From contig NZ_CAHJXQ010000003.1 in assembly GCF_903645325.1 (NCBI RefSeq), positions 186,001-250,000 of the forward strand: 64,000 nucleotides of DNA, given 5' to 3'. Below the pieces are notes generated by a model. The model was given only the letters and a program-made list of their open reading frames with translations, was not told the origin of the DNA and searched no databases. Of the stretch, positions 54,933 through 63,227 are shown one piece after another (position 1 is the first letter of the stretch; each line of letters begins with the position of its first letter). Both the position numbers and the translations under genes were made by a program. This DNA comes from Microbacterium tenebrionis. Its GTDB lineage: Bacteria; Actinomycetota; Actinomycetes; Actinomycetales; Microbacteriaceae.

Positions 54933-55821
54933 GGAATCGCCGGATCGCTCCGGCCGCCTCGGCCGGGGTCTCGTAATGGATGAGGTGGCCGACATCGGCG
55001 ATCTCGACGAGTTCGGCATCAGGGAACAGCGTCGCCAGGTGACGCTCGGCCTCGATGGGCGTTATGTCGTCCTGCTGAGCGGCGATCAGGAGCGTCGGCG
55101 CTTCGATGCGCGGCGCGAAGGCGCGCACATCGTGCGAGACGCTCGCGACGAACGCGTCGCGCAGCACGTCGCGGTCCGCGAAATCGGAGAAGTAGGTGTC
55201 GTGCTGATCGTGGATGAACCGGCGCAGCGCCGGGTCCCGGGTCTTCGCCATCGCGATGCTCATCCCCCGGACGATGAGCCCGTTGCGCAGCAAAGCGGTC
55301 CCGATCGCGGGCGGAAGCTTCGCGCCGAGGCCGTAATACAGCACGGCAAGCTTGGTCAGGACGCCCTTCGGCCCCTCGAGCGCCGGAGCGCCGATGGGGT
55401 TGATGAGGATGAGTCGCGGCGTCTCCAGTCCGCCGGCGACGGCGGCCGAGGCGACGATGGAACCGAACGAGTGCCCGAGGATCACCGCCCCGGGGGCGGC
55501 GGCCGCTGCGAACTCGCGCAGCCACTGCGCATACTCGTCGAGATCGTGCGTGCGGCCGGGCAGAGGCGCGCTCTCACCGAAGCCGGGAAGGTCCGGCGCG
55601 ATCACCCGGAGCTCGGGCAGGAAGGCGAGCACGGGCTCGAGACCGTGGTGCTCGCCGCGGAACCCGTGCACGGCGATGACCGTCGTCGGCTGCCCTTCGT
55701 TCGACGATTCCTCGGGCGGCCCATACACCCAGTACGCGGTGCGCCCGCCGCGCACATCGACCTCGCGCCGCTCGATCGGGATGCGACCGAGGCGATCGGC
55801 ATAGGGCGAATGCACGGGCAT
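54904..55821 (-). CDS. Alpha/beta hydrolase
   Basis: The 305-residue protein has the alpha/beta hydrolase motifs VIAVHGFRGEHHG (oxyanion region), nucleophile elbow ILGHSFGSIVA, acid region LLIAAQQDDITPIEAE with the Asp, and VGHLIHY with the catalytic His. No signal peptide is seen. The substrate is unknown. A TAGACT -10 box ends 6 bases before ATG 55821. The C-terminal end overlaps the Lrp gene. Confidence 0.9.
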   Translation of the reverse strand: MPVHSPYADRLGRIPIERREVDVRGGRTAYWVYGPPEESSNEGQPTTVIAVHGFRGEHHGLEPVLAFLPELRVIAPDLPGFGESAPLPGRTHDLDEYAQWLREFAAAAAPGAVILGHSFGSIVASAAVAGGLETPRLILINPIGAPALEGPKGVLTKLAVLYYGLGAKLPPAIGTALLRNGLIVRGMSIAMAKTRDPALRRFIHDQHDTYFSDFADRDVLRDAFVASVSHDVRAFAPRIEAPTLLIAAQQDDITPIEAERHLATLFPDAELVEIADVGHLIHYETPAEAAGAIRRFLRVPVERGR

Positions 55822-55827
55822 GGATTC

Positions 55828-55833
55828 AGTCTA
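55828..55833 (-). promoter_or_regulatory. -10 box for leaderless hydrolase mRNA
   Basis: On the minus strand TAGACT ends 6 bases before ATG 55821. Confidence 0.5.
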
Positions 55834-55897
55834 CGGGCGCGCCTGACCGGCGATGTCGGAGGCCGTCCCTAGCGTTGTCCGGGACGGAGGAGGATCC

Positions 55898-56608
55898 ATG
55901 GCACCCGATCTCGAACTACCGGCATGGCTCGGACGCGTCGGCGTCTTCGACCTCGAGACCACAGGCGTCGATGTCGGTGCCGATCGGATCGTGACCGCCC
56001 ACGTGGGCGTGCTCGACGCGAAGGGCCGCGAGATCGCAGCCCGATCGTGGCTGGCCGACCCCGGCATCCCGATCCCCGACGGTGCGGCGGCCGTGCACGG
56101 CATCACGACTACGCACGCACGGGCCGAGGGGCGCCCGGCGCGTGATGTCGTCACCGAGATCGCCGGGTCGTTGCGCTCGCTGTTCGCGCAAGGTGTGCCG
56201 GTGGTGGCGTACAACGCGTCCTACGACTTCTCTCTGCTGGCGCACGAATGCGGGCGTCACGGCGTGCCCGTCCTCGAGAACCCGGGACCGATCATCGATC
56301 CGCTCGTGATAGACAAGGCCGTCGATCGCTACCGCAAGGGCAAGCGCACGCTCGAGGTCGTCGCCGAGCACTACGGCGTGGTCCTCGATGGGGCGCACGA
56401 GGCTTCGGCCGACGCCATCGCGGCCGGCCGGGTCGCGCAGGCGATCGCACGCAGCTTCCCGCTCGCAGCGTCGGCGGGCGAGCTGCACACCCAGCAGATC
56501 GGCTGGGCGCGCTCTCAGGCCGAGAGCCTGACCGAGTACTTCATCCGCATCGGCCGGCTCGACCCGGAGGACGCGCTCGACGGAGCGTGGCCGGTGCGCG
56601 AGGCGTAG
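55898..56608 (+). CDS. DnaQ-like 3'-5' exonuclease (DEDDh)
   Basis: The 236-residue protein has the DEDDh signature: VGVFDLETTGVDVGADRIV (Asp-Glu), VVAYNASYDFSLLAHE (Asp), and GAHEASADAIAAGRV (His and Asp). It resembles the exonuclease subunit of DNA polymerase III or a stand-alone RNase T/DnaQ-like enzyme. ATG 55898 has GGAGGAGG upstream; an in-frame start 45 bases earlier is less likely. Confidence 0.9.
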   Translation: MAPDLELPAWLGRVGVFDLETTGVDVGADRIVTAHVGVLDAKGREIAARSWLADPGIPIPDGAAAVHGITTTHARAEGRPARDVVTEIAGSLRSLFAQGVPVVAYNASYDFSLLAHECGRHGVPVLENPGPIIDPLVIDKAVDRYRKGKRTLEVVAEHYGVVLDGAHEASADAIAAGRVAQAIARSFPLAASAGELHTQQIGWARSQAESLTEYFIRIGRLDPEDALDGAWPVREA

Positions 56609-56626
56609 TCGCGGCTTCCCGAACGC

Positions 56627-56658
56627 GAAGAAGGCCCCGCCGGAGCGGGGCCTTCTTC
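56627..56658. terminator. Terminator between the exonuclease gene and rpmE2
   Basis: GAAGAAGGCCCCG (56627-56639) pairs perfectly with CGGGGCCTTCTTC (56646-56658) around a 6-base loop. It sits between convergent genes. Confidence 0.88.
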
Positions 56659-56672
56659 GAAGAATCGGAAGC

Positions 56673-56930
56673 TTACTTGCTGCTGCCGCCGAAGCCCTTG
56701 AAGCGCTGGTTGAACTTCTCGACACGACCGGCCGAGTCCATGATGCGCTGCTTGCCCGTGTAGAACGGGTGCGAGGCCGAGGAGATCTCGACGTCGATCA
56801 CCGGGTACTCGACGCCGTCGAGCTCGATGGTCTTGTCGCTGGTGACCGTGGAGCGGGTCAGGAAGGTCTCGCCCGAGCCGAGGTCGCGGAACACGACGTT
56901 CTTGTAGTCGGGGTGAATGTCAGTCTTCAT
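56673..56930 (-). CDS. rpmE2: 50S ribosomal protein bL31 type B
   Basis: The 85-residue protein starts [20 protein letters not shown] and ends near [10 protein letters not shown], as in type B L31. The four zinc-binding cysteines of type A L31 are absent, which marks the zinc-independent form often made under zinc limitation. The exact zinc regulation is not visible here: no clear Zur box was seen in the 90 bases upstream. Confidence 0.95.
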   Translation of the reverse strand: MKTDIHPDYKNVVFRDLGSGETFLTRSTVTSDKTIELDGVEYPVIDVEISSASHPFYTGKQRIMDSAGRVEKFNQRFKGFGGSSK

Positions 56931-57022
56931 GGGATTCCTTATATGGTGCCCTGGATTGTGCCAGGATCGAGGGAAGTCTGCGGCGCGAATGCACCAAGGA
57001 TCGAGTTTAGCAGATCGTCGAC

Positions 57023-57808
57023 TCAGGCCGTCGCACGGGCGGCGTAGCGGCCGCCTTCCGCCGACAGCGTGATCGGCATTCCGAATGCCTCGCTGAGCGC
57101 ATCCGCCGTCAGCGTCTGCTCGATCGGGCCCGCCGCGACGACACCGCCCTCGCGCAGGAGCATGACGTGCGTGAACCCGACGGGGATCTCCTCGACGTGG
57201 TGGGTCACCATCACCATGGCCGGGGTGGTCGGCGACGACGCGTACCCGCTGAGGAGCCCGAGCAGCTCCTCGCGCGCGCCGAGATCGAGGGACGCCGTCG
57301 GCTCGTCGAGCAGGAGCAGTTCGGGATCGGTCATGACCGCCCTGGCGATCTGCACCCGCTTCTGCTCCCCGTCGCTCAGTGTCCCGAAGGTGCGGTCGGC
57401 GAGGTGATCGAGCTTCCACTCCCCCAGCACCCGCAGCGCGCGACGCTCGTCGATGTTCTCGTACACCTCGTTCCAGCGACCCGTGACCGAGTACGCGGCG
57501 GTGAGGACGACATTGAGCACGGTCTCCTCGCGCGGGATGCGCCGGGCCATGGCCGTCGAGGCGAAGCCGATGCGGGGCCGGATCTCGAACACGTCCGTCC
57601 GCCCGAGCGTCTCGCCGAGGATCGTCACCGTTCCGGAGGTCGGGTGCATGAGCGTGTCCGCGAGCTGCAGCAGCGTGGTCTTGCCCGCGCCGTTGGGCCC
57701 CAGCACCACCCATCGCTGATCGTCGGCGACCTGCCAGGTCACGCGATCGACGATGTTGCGCCCGTCACGGCGCACGACGACATCGGTGAAATCAAGAGCG
57801 CTCGGCAT
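57023..57808 (-). CDS. ABC transporter ATP-binding protein
   Basis: The 261-residue ATPase has Walker [16 protein letters not shown]-loop region [13 protein letters not shown], signature LSDGEQKRV (a Gly-Ser-Gly to Ser-Asp-Gly variant), Walker [13 protein letters not shown], and H-loop [12 protein letters not shown]. No permease gene is beside it. The type resembles the YlmA/ModF-like ATPases that often stand alone. A TAGGCT -10 box ends 6 bases before ATG 57808. Confidence 0.9.
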   Translation of the reverse strand: MPSALDFTDVVVRRDGRNIVDRVTWQVADDQRWVVLGPNGAGKTTLLQLADTLMHPTSGTVTILGETLGRTDVFEIRPRIGFASTAMARRIPREETVLNVVLTAAYSVTGRWNEVYENIDERRALRVLGEWKLDHLADRTFGTLSDGEQKRVQIARAVMTDPELLLLDEPTASLDLGAREELLGLLSGYASSPTTPAMVMVTHHVEEIPVGFTHVMLLREGGVVAAGPIEQTLTADALSEAFGMPITLSAEGGRYAARATA

Positions 57809-57814
57809 GCATCC

Positions 57815-57820
57815 AGCCTA
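57815..57820 (-). promoter_or_regulatory. -10 box for leaderless ABC ATPase mRNA
   Basis: On the minus strand TAGGCT ends 6 bases before ATG 57808. Confidence 0.55.
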
Positions 57821-57826
57821 TCGGCA

Positions 57827-59011
57827 TCAGCCGGTGAGCTCCGCGTAGAGGGCGCGCGTGGTATCGGCGATCGCGGACCAGCTGAACTCCCGTGCGGCGC
57901 GTTCGCGGCCGGCGCGTCCGTAGGCCGCTGCCGCCTCGGTGTCGGATACGACTTCCGTGAGCACGCGGGCGAGGTCCGCGACGAACCGCTCGGGATCGAG
58001 CGGGGTTCCCGTGCCGTCGTCCGCCTGCTCGATCGGCACCAGCCGGCCCGTGACGCCGTCGTCGACGACCTCCGGGATGCCTCCCGTCGCCGTGCCGACC
58101 ACGGCTGCACCGCAGGCCATGGCCTCGAGGTTGACGATGCCGAGCGGCTCGTACACGGACGGGCACACGAACGTCGTCGCGGCCGCGAGGATCGCGCTCA
58201 GCTCGTCGCGGGGCAGCATCCGCTCGATCCAGATGACGCCCTCCCGGGTGGCCTGGAGCCGGCGCACGCCCTCCTGCACCTCCGCCATGATCTCGGGAGT
58301 GTCCGGCGCACCGGCGCACAGGATCACCTGCACGTCCGGCGGCAGCAGCCGGGCGGCCCGGAGCAGATACGGGAGCCCCTTCTGGCGCGTGATGCGGCCG
58401 ACGAAGACGACAGACGGACGCGATGGATCCATGCCGATCCCGGCGAGGAACGCATCGTCCTGCACCGGCCGCCAGCGCTCGACGTCGATCCCGTTGTGGA
58501 TCACCCGCACCCGCTCCGGATCGACCTGCGGATAACTGCGGAGGATGTCGGCGCGCATGCCGGCGGAGACTGCGATGATGGCGGCCGCGTTCTCGTAGGA
58601 GAGCCGCTCGATCCCTCCGGACACGGCGTAACCGCCGCCGAGCTGCTCCGCCTTCCATGGGCGCAGAGGCTCGAGGCTGTGCGCTGTCAGGACATGCGGG
58701 ATGCCGTGCAGCTGCGAGGCGAGGTGCCCGGCGAAGTTGGCGTACCAGGTGTGGCTGTGCACGACGTCGGCGCCCGCCACATCGCCGACCATGACGAGGT
58801 CGGTGCCGAGGGTCTGCAGCGCCGCGTTGGCACCGGCCAGTTCAGCCGGAGTCCGGTACGAGTGCGTGCCCGCCTCGGACCGCTCGGCGCCGAACGCACG
58901 CACCTGCACATCGACCGATCCGCGCAGCGCGGCGACGAGTTCTGCGACGTGGACACCCGCCCCGCCATAGATCTCCGGCGGGTACTCCTTGGTGATCATG
59001 TCGATGCGCAT
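57827..59011 (-). CDS. glgA: Glycogen synthase / GlgM-type GT4 glycosyltransferase
   Basis: The 394-residue GT4 enzyme has an N-terminal EYPPEIYGGAGVHVAELV, VVHSHTWYANFAGHLAS, a middle IHNGIDVERWRP, VFVGRITRQKGLPYLL, and the EX7E region VCPSVYEPLGIVNLEAMACG. In actinobacteria this form (Rv1212c) makes maltose-1-phosphate or elongates alpha-glucan from ADP-glucose. It is divergent from glgC, so the two are probably controlled together. ATG 59011 follows a TAGCGT -10 by 6 bases. Confidence 0.93.
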   Translation of the reverse strand: MRIDMITKEYPPEIYGGAGVHVAELVAALRGSVDVQVRAFGAERSEAGTHSYRTPAELAGANAALQTLGTDLVMVGDVAGADVVHSHTWYANFAGHLASQLHGIPHVLTAHSLEPLRPWKAEQLGGGYAVSGGIERLSYENAAAIIAVSAGMRADILRSYPQVDPERVRVIHNGIDVERWRPVQDDAFLAGIGMDPSRPSVVFVGRITRQKGLPYLLRAARLLPPDVQVILCAGAPDTPEIMAEVQEGVRRLQATREGVIWIERMLPRDELSAILAAATTFVCPSVYEPLGIVNLEAMACGAAVVGTATGGIPEVVDDGVTGRLVPIEQADDGTGTPLDPERFVADLARVLTEVVSDTEAAAAYGRAGRERAAREFSWSAIADTTRALYAELTG

Positions 59012-59017
59012 GCTTGA

Positions 59018-59023
59018 ACGCTA
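59018..59023 (-). promoter_or_regulatory. -10 box for leaderless glgA mRNA
   Basis: On the minus strand TAGCGT ends 6 bases before ATG 59011. Confidence 0.5.
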
Positions 59024-59045
59024 GTACAGCGGTGCGTTCGGGTTC

Positions 59046-59051
59046 TATGGT
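59046..59051 (+). promoter_or_regulatory. -10 box for leaderless glgC mRNA
   Basis: TATGGT ends 6 bases before ATG 59058. It lies about 22 bp from the divergent glgA box. Confidence 0.5.
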
Positions 59052-59057
59052 GGAGCC

Positions 59058-60302
59058 ATGGCAGCCCCAAAGAAGGTTTTCGGCATCATCCTCGCCGGCG
59101 GCGAGGGCAAGCGTCTCATGCCTCTGACAACAGACCGGGCGAAGCCCGCGGTGCCCTTCGCCGGGCAGTACCGCCTCATCGACTTCGCCATCTCGAACCT
59201 CATCAACTCGGGCCTTCGGCAGATCGTCGTCCTCACCCAGTACAAATCCCACAGCCTCGATCGGCACATCACGCAGACGTGGCGGATGTCGGCGCTGCTC
59301 GACTCGTACATCACCTCGGTGCCGGCGCAGCAGCGCCTGGGAAAGCGCTGGTTCTCCGGATCGGCCGACGCCATCCTGCAGAGCCTGAACCTCATCAACG
59401 ACGAGAAGCCCGACATCGTCGTGGTCATCGGCGCCGACCACGTGTATCGGATGGACTTCCAGCAGATGGTCGACGCGCACATCGCATCGGGCGCGCGGGC
59501 GACGGTGGCAGGCATCCGCCAGCCGCTCGCCCTGGCGAACCAGTTCGGCGTGATCGATGCGGACCCGGACGGATCGGGGCGGATCCGCGCGTTCCTCGAG
59601 AAGCCGGCGGACGCCACGGGTCTGGCTGACTCGCCTCACGAGGTGCTCGCATCCATGGGCAACTACATCTTCGACGCAGACGCGCTCATCGAGGCCGTCG
59701 AGGCCGACGGCGAGGTGGCCGCGTCGAGTCATGACATGGGCGGCGACATCGTCCCGTATTTCGTCGAACGCGGTGAAGCGGCGTACTACGACATGAAGCA
59801 GAACGACGTGCCGGGTTCGTCGCCGCGCGACCGCGCCTACTGGCGCGATGTCGGGACCATCGACTCGTTCTTCGATGCTCACATGGATCTCATCGCGACG
59901 CTGCCGGTGTTCAACCTGTACAACACGCTGTGGCCGATCCGCACGCAGAGCGTCAACGCGCCGCCCGCGAAGTTCGTCCGCGACGCGGTCGGACGCATCG
60001 GCAACGCCATCGACTCGATCGTCTCACCGGGTTCCGTGCTGTCAGGAACGCACCTCGAGCACAGCGTCATCGGTCCCGGCACGCTTGCAGCAGGGGGGTC
60101 GACCATCACCGACTCCGTGCTCTTCGACGGGGTCGTGATCGGTCAGGGCGCCCGCGTGCACCGCGCCGTCCTCGACAAGAACGTCGTGATGCTCGACGGG
60201 GCGACGGTCGGCGTGGATAGGGAACGCGATCTCGAGCGCGGCTTCACGGTGACCGAGTCCGGCATCACCGTGGTCGGCAAGGGCGAGTTGATCGAACGCT
60301 GA
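59058..60302 (+). CDS. glgC: Glucose-1-phosphate adenylyltransferase
   Basis: The 414-residue enzyme makes ADP-glucose from glucose-1-phosphate and ATP, the first step of glycogen synthesis. It has the nucleotidyltransferase loop [25 protein letters not shown] (in parts around [12 protein letters not shown]), [24 protein letters not shown], and a C-terminal left-handed beta-helix with hexapeptide-like repeats. It is divergent from glgA with 46 bases between starts. Confidence 0.96.
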   Translation: MAAPKKVFGIILAGGEGKRLMPLTTDRAKPAVPFAGQYRLIDFAISNLINSGLRQIVVLTQYKSHSLDRHITQTWRMSALLDSYITSVPAQQRLGKRWFSGSADAILQSLNLINDEKPDIVVVIGADHVYRMDFQQMVDAHIASGARATVAGIRQPLALANQFGVIDADPDGSGRIRAFLEKPADATGLADSPHEVLASMGNYIFDADALIEAVEADGEVAASSHDMGGDIVPYFVERGEAAYYDMKQNDVPGSSPRDRAYWRDVGTIDSFFDAHMDLIATLPVFNLYNTLWPIRTQSVNAPPAKFVRDAVGRIGNAIDSIVSPGSVLSGTHLEHSVIGPGTLAAGGSTITDSVLFDGVVIGQGARVHRAVLDKNVVMLDGATVGVDRERDLERGFTVTESGITVVGKGELIER

Positions 60303-60319
60303 CCGGCTCGCGCTCGCGC

Positions 60320-60325
60320 TACGCT
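60320..60325 (+). promoter_or_regulatory. -10 box for leaderless serB mRNA
   Basis: TACGCT ends 7 bases before GTG 60333, and no ribosome site is seen. Confidence 0.5.
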
Positions 60326-60332
60326 CGATCGT

Positions 60333-60968
60333 GTGACCGCAGCCCGATTCCTCGTCGTCCTCGACGCCGACTCCACACTCATCCAGGACGAGGTCATCGA
60401 GCTCCTCGCCGATGAAGCCGGCCGCCGCGCAGAGGTGCAGGCCGCCACCGAGGCCACCATGCGCGGCGATGTCGACTTCGCGACCAGCCTCCGCTCCCGA
60501 GTGGAGGCGCTGGCCGGCGTCGGGACGGACGCCTTCGAGCGGGTCAGGGTACGGATCCGGCCGACGCCGGGGGTGCGCGAACTGACCGCCGCTGTCCACC
60601 AGCGCGGCGGTGTCGTCGGCGTCGTCTCCGGCGGCTTCCATGAGATCCTCGACAGCATCGCGCCCGATCTGGGGGTCGACCGCTGGCGGGCGAACCGCCT
60701 GGCGGTGGTCGACGGCGCGTTGTCCGGTCGCGTCGATGGCGCCATCGTGGACGCCGCCGCCAAGGCCTCATCCCTTCGTGACTGGGCAGGCGAGCTCGAC
60801 GTACCGCCCGCGGCCACCATCGCGATCGGCGACGGTGCGAACGACCTCGAGATGATGTCGGCCGCCGGACTCGGTGTCGCGTTCAACGCCAAGCCGGCTG
60901 TCCGAGCGTCGGCGAACCTCGTGGTGGGTCCGCAGGATCTGCGCGAGATCATCCCGCTCCTGCCCTGA
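60333..60968 (+). CDS. serB: Phosphoserine phosphatase
   Basis: The 211-residue HAD protein matches SerB: motif I VVLDADSTLIQDEVIELLAD, GVVGVVSGGFHEILDSIA, Lys in the VDAAAKASSL region, and motif IV IAIGDGANDLEMM. It makes serine from phosphoserine. The N-terminal ACT domains of many SerB2 proteins are absent. GTG 60333 is leaderless. Confidence 0.92.
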   Translation: MTAARFLVVLDADSTLIQDEVIELLADEAGRRAEVQAATEATMRGDVDFATSLRSRVEALAGVGTDAFERVRVRIRPTPGVRELTAAVHQRGGVVGVVSGGFHEILDSIAPDLGVDRWRANRLAVVDGALSGRVDGAIVDAAAKASSLRDWAGELDVPPAATIAIGDGANDLEMMSAAGLGVAFNAKPAVRASANLVVGPQDLREIIPLLP

Positions 60969-61037
60969 TCAGGCCGACCCGCCGGGGCCGCTAGCCGATG
61001 TCGGGGGCTCCGCGTTCGAGATCGTCGACGGCGTGCG

Positions 61038-61145
61038 ATCGCCGACGCGAGCGTCGTGAAGATCGGGAGCGGGCACTGGCCGCATTTCTCGCAGCCGCGG
61101 CGGCTTGCCGAACTCATCATCGACGCCGTCGCGACGACGCGATGA
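61038..61145 (+). pseudogene. Alpha/beta hydrolase C-terminal remnant
   Basis: The plus strand reads IADASVVKIGSGHWPHFS...AELIIDAVATTR and then a stop. GSGHWPHFSQPRRLAEL resembles the C-terminal helix of an alpha/beta hydrolase with the catalytic His in GHWP. Nothing upstream in any frame gives the rest of such a protein, so this is a short leftover of a deleted gene. Confidence 0.5.
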
Positions 61146-61178
61146 CGTGACGCGGCGGCGTGGTGAAGCAGCGAGCGG

Positions 61179-61889
61179 TCAGTGGCCCATGCCGAGGCCG
61201 CCGTCGACCGGGATGACCGCACCCGAGATGTAGCCGGCGTCGTCGCCGGCGAGCCAGGTGACCACTCCTGCGACCTCGTCCGCTGTGGCGAAGCGGGCTG
61301 CGGGGATATTCGCCTTGTACTGCTTCTGCGTCTCTTCGGGAAGCTCGGCGGTCATGTCCGTCTCGATGAATCCCGGGGCGACCACGTTCGCCGTGATGCC
61401 GCGCGCTCCGAGTTCGCGCGTGAGCGAGCGTGCGAAGCCGACCAGGGCGCTCTTGGACGCCGAATAGTTGACCTGGCCTGCGGACCCGTACAGGCCCACG
61501 ACGCTCGAGATGAGGATGACCCGGCCGAAGCGGGCGCGCAGCATCCCCTTCGATGCACGCTTGACGACTCTGAAGGCGCCACCGAGGTTGGTGGCTACGA
61601 CGCTGTCGAAGTCTTCCTCACTCATCCGCATGAGGAGCGTGTCCTTCGTGATCCCGGCGTTGGCGACGACCACCTCGACCGGGCCGAGCGCGGCCTCGAC
61701 CTCACTGTATGCGGCGTCGATGGATGCGGCATCGGTGACGTCCGCGCGGACGGTGAGCGTGCCCTCGGGGCCCTCGCCGCTGCGAGCCGTGACGGCCACA
61801 CGGTACCCGTCGCGCACGAAGCGCTCCGCGATCGCGCGGCCGATGCCGCGGTTGCCGCCGGTGACGAGGACGACGCGTTCTGTAGTCAT
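61179..61889 (-). CDS. fabG: 3-oxoacyl-ACP reductase
   Basis: The 236-residue SDR has VTGGNRGIGRAIAERF, NAGI in VVANAGITKD, catalytic Ser in ILISSVVGLYGSAGQ, and YSASKSALVGFARSL with the Tyr-x3-Lys pair. The C-terminal motif is VDGGLGMGH, as in FabG1 of mycobacteria. It reduces beta-ketoacyl-ACP in fatty acid synthesis with NADPH. ATG 61889 has GGGAG in the leader and a TAGGAT -10 candidate at 61925-61930. Confidence 0.93.
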   Translation of the reverse strand: MTTERVVLVTGGNRGIGRAIAERFVRDGYRVAVTARSGEGPEGTLTVRADVTDAASIDAAYSEVEAALGPVEVVVANAGITKDTLLMRMSEEDFDSVVATNLGGAFRVVKRASKGMLRARFGRVILISSVVGLYGSAGQVNYSASKSALVGFARSLTRELGARGITANVVAPGFIETDMTAELPEETQKQYKANIPAARFATADEVAGVVTWLAGDDAGYISGAVIPVDGGLGMGH

Positions 61890-62012
61890 GTGTGCACTCC
61901 CAGGGGGCTTGAAGGACCCGAATCATCCTAGCCGGGGAGCTCTCCCCCGCCACGGGCCGCGAGAATCACGCCAAGATGGAGATGACCGCAGCAGGACCAT
62001 GAAGGGATCGCG

Positions 62013-62612
62013 ATGAGCGACGACACGAACCCGGGCGGGCACCCGGTGCCCTCTCCGCAGAACCAGCCCTACTCCCCGCCGCCCACCGCCGCTCCGGCCC
62101 CGCAGAGTCCTGCCGTGCCGCAGTACCCGGCCACGCAGCAGTACCCGGCCACGCAGCAGTACCCGGCCGTGCAGCAGTACCCGGCCGTGCAGCCGCACCC
62201 GGCACCGCAGCAGAACGCGGCCCCGGCGCCGTACTCTGCGCCGCAGCCGTATGCGGCCGCTCCGCAGTACCCGGGAGCGCAGCCCTACCCGCAGGCACAG
62301 TCCTACCCCTATGCGCCCGCACGACCGACCAGCGGTCTCGCCGTCACGTCGCTCATCACCGGTATCGCCGGCATCGTCTTCAGTTGGACCTTCGTCCTGC
62401 TGCTCGCCTCGATCGCGGCGGTGATCACCGGGCACATGGCGCTCAAGAATACCCGCGAGAACACCGCTCTCGGCGGACGCGGCATGGCCATCGCGGGCAT
62501 CATTCTGGGGTACGCGGGCGTGGCCTTCCTCGCGTTGTCGCTCGTGTTCGGCATCCTGTCCGCGATCTTCTTCGGATCGCTGCCGTTCCTGCTCTACGGC
62601 ATCAGCAGCTGA
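62013..62612 (+). CDS. Repeat-rich DUF4190-like membrane protein
   Basis: The 199-residue protein has a proline/glutamine/tyrosine-rich N-terminus with four near-identical 18-bp repeats (QYPATQ/QYPAVQ units), then a region with three membrane helices (LAVTSLITGIAGIVFSW, LLLASIAAVITGHMALK, GMAIAGIILGYAGVAFLAL) as in DUF4190. Function unknown. ATG 62013 has GAAGGG upstream. Confidence 0.82.
   Translation: MSDDTNPGGHPVPSPQNQPYSPPPTAAPAPQSPAVPQYPATQQYPATQQYPAVQQYPAVQPHPAPQQNAAPAPYSAPQPYAAAPQYPGAQPYPQAQSYPYAPARPTSGLAVTSLITGIAGIVFSWTFVLLLASIAAVITGHMALKNTRENTALGGRGMAIAGIILGYAGVAFLALSLVFGILSAIFFGSLPFLLYGISS
62121..62192. repeat. Four 18-bp tandem repeats coding QYPATQ/QYPAVQ
   Basis: Units 62121, 62139, 62157 and 62175 are each CAGTACCCGGCCACGCAG or the one with GTG in place of ACG. 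The next unit (PHPAPQ) has diverged. It is a likely site of length variation between strains. Confidence 0.85.
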
Positions 62613-62673
62613 CCTGCAACCGGGGCCTGCGCCGCACGCCGGCAGCCGCCGTGCGGCGTAGGCTGGAGGCATC

Positions 62674-63039
62674 GTGAAACAGTCCCACGCCGCCCCGGTG
62701 ACCTCGCTCCCGCAATCCCCGCAGGACGAGGCGACCGGTCGCGTGCGCCGGTACTGGATCACCATGGGCATCCGCATGGTGTGCTTCGCGCTGACGGTGC
62801 TCGTGACGCCATACGGCTGGTACACGTGGGTGTTCGCGGCAGCCGCAGCCGTGCTGCCCTACATCGCCGTCGTCTTCGCGAACGCGGTCAGCCCGACGGC
62901 GACGCCCCCGGCGGAGTCGCCCGTGGAGGAGCTCAGCGCCGCTGCGCCCGCTCCCGAGACCGCGCCCGGCGAACCGACCGTCATCACCGTGCAGGAGCGC
63001 CGATCGGTGAGCGACGCGCCGGGAGACGACCGGACGTGA
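62674..63039 (+). CDS. DUF3099 family membrane protein
   Basis: The 121-residue protein has two membrane helices (RYWITMGIRMVCFALTVLVT and WVFAAAAAVLPYIAVVFANA) and a polar Pro/Thr-rich tail. It fits DUF3099, an actinobacterial family of unknown role. GTG 62674 follows a TAGGCT -10 box at 62659-62664 by 9 bases. It is the first of three overlapping genes. Confidence 0.85.
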   Translation: MKQSHAAPVTSLPQSPQDEATGRVRRYWITMGIRMVCFALTVLVTPYGWYTWVFAAAAAVLPYIAVVFANAVSPTATPPAESPVEELSAAAPAPETAPGEPTVITVQERRSVSDAPGDDRT

Positions 63040-63227
63040 CCCACGAATGCTCCCGGGCCGGATGCCGGCGTGAAGCGACGCAGCACATCGTCTGGCGCAA
63101 CCCTCGGATCCACGCGGCCGATCGGGAGAAGATCTGGCTCGCCTGCGACGAGCACGCCGGCTTCCTGCACGACTATCTCGCAGCCAGGGACTTCCCCGTG
63201 ACGACGCGCGAGGGACTTCCCGCATGA
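63036..63227 (+). CDS. Small cysteine-containing hypothetical protein
   Basis: The 63-residue protein begins HECSRAGCRREATQHIVWRN and has a later CDEHAGFLHDYL. The cysteines and histidines (C-x4-C ... C-x2-H) suggest a small zinc-binding fold; no function is known to me. GTG 63036 overlaps the DUF3099 stop as GTGA, and its stop overlaps the SURF1 start as ATGA, so all three genes are co-translated. Confidence 0.8.
   Translation: MTHECSRAGCRREATQHIVWRNPRIHAADREKIWLACDEHAGFLHDYLAARDFPVTTREGLPA

Noticed and set aside
57167..59017. 616-codon plus-strand frame opposite the ABC ATPase and glgA genes
   Set aside because: Shadow of two well-supported genes on the other strand; composition is typical of antisense frames.
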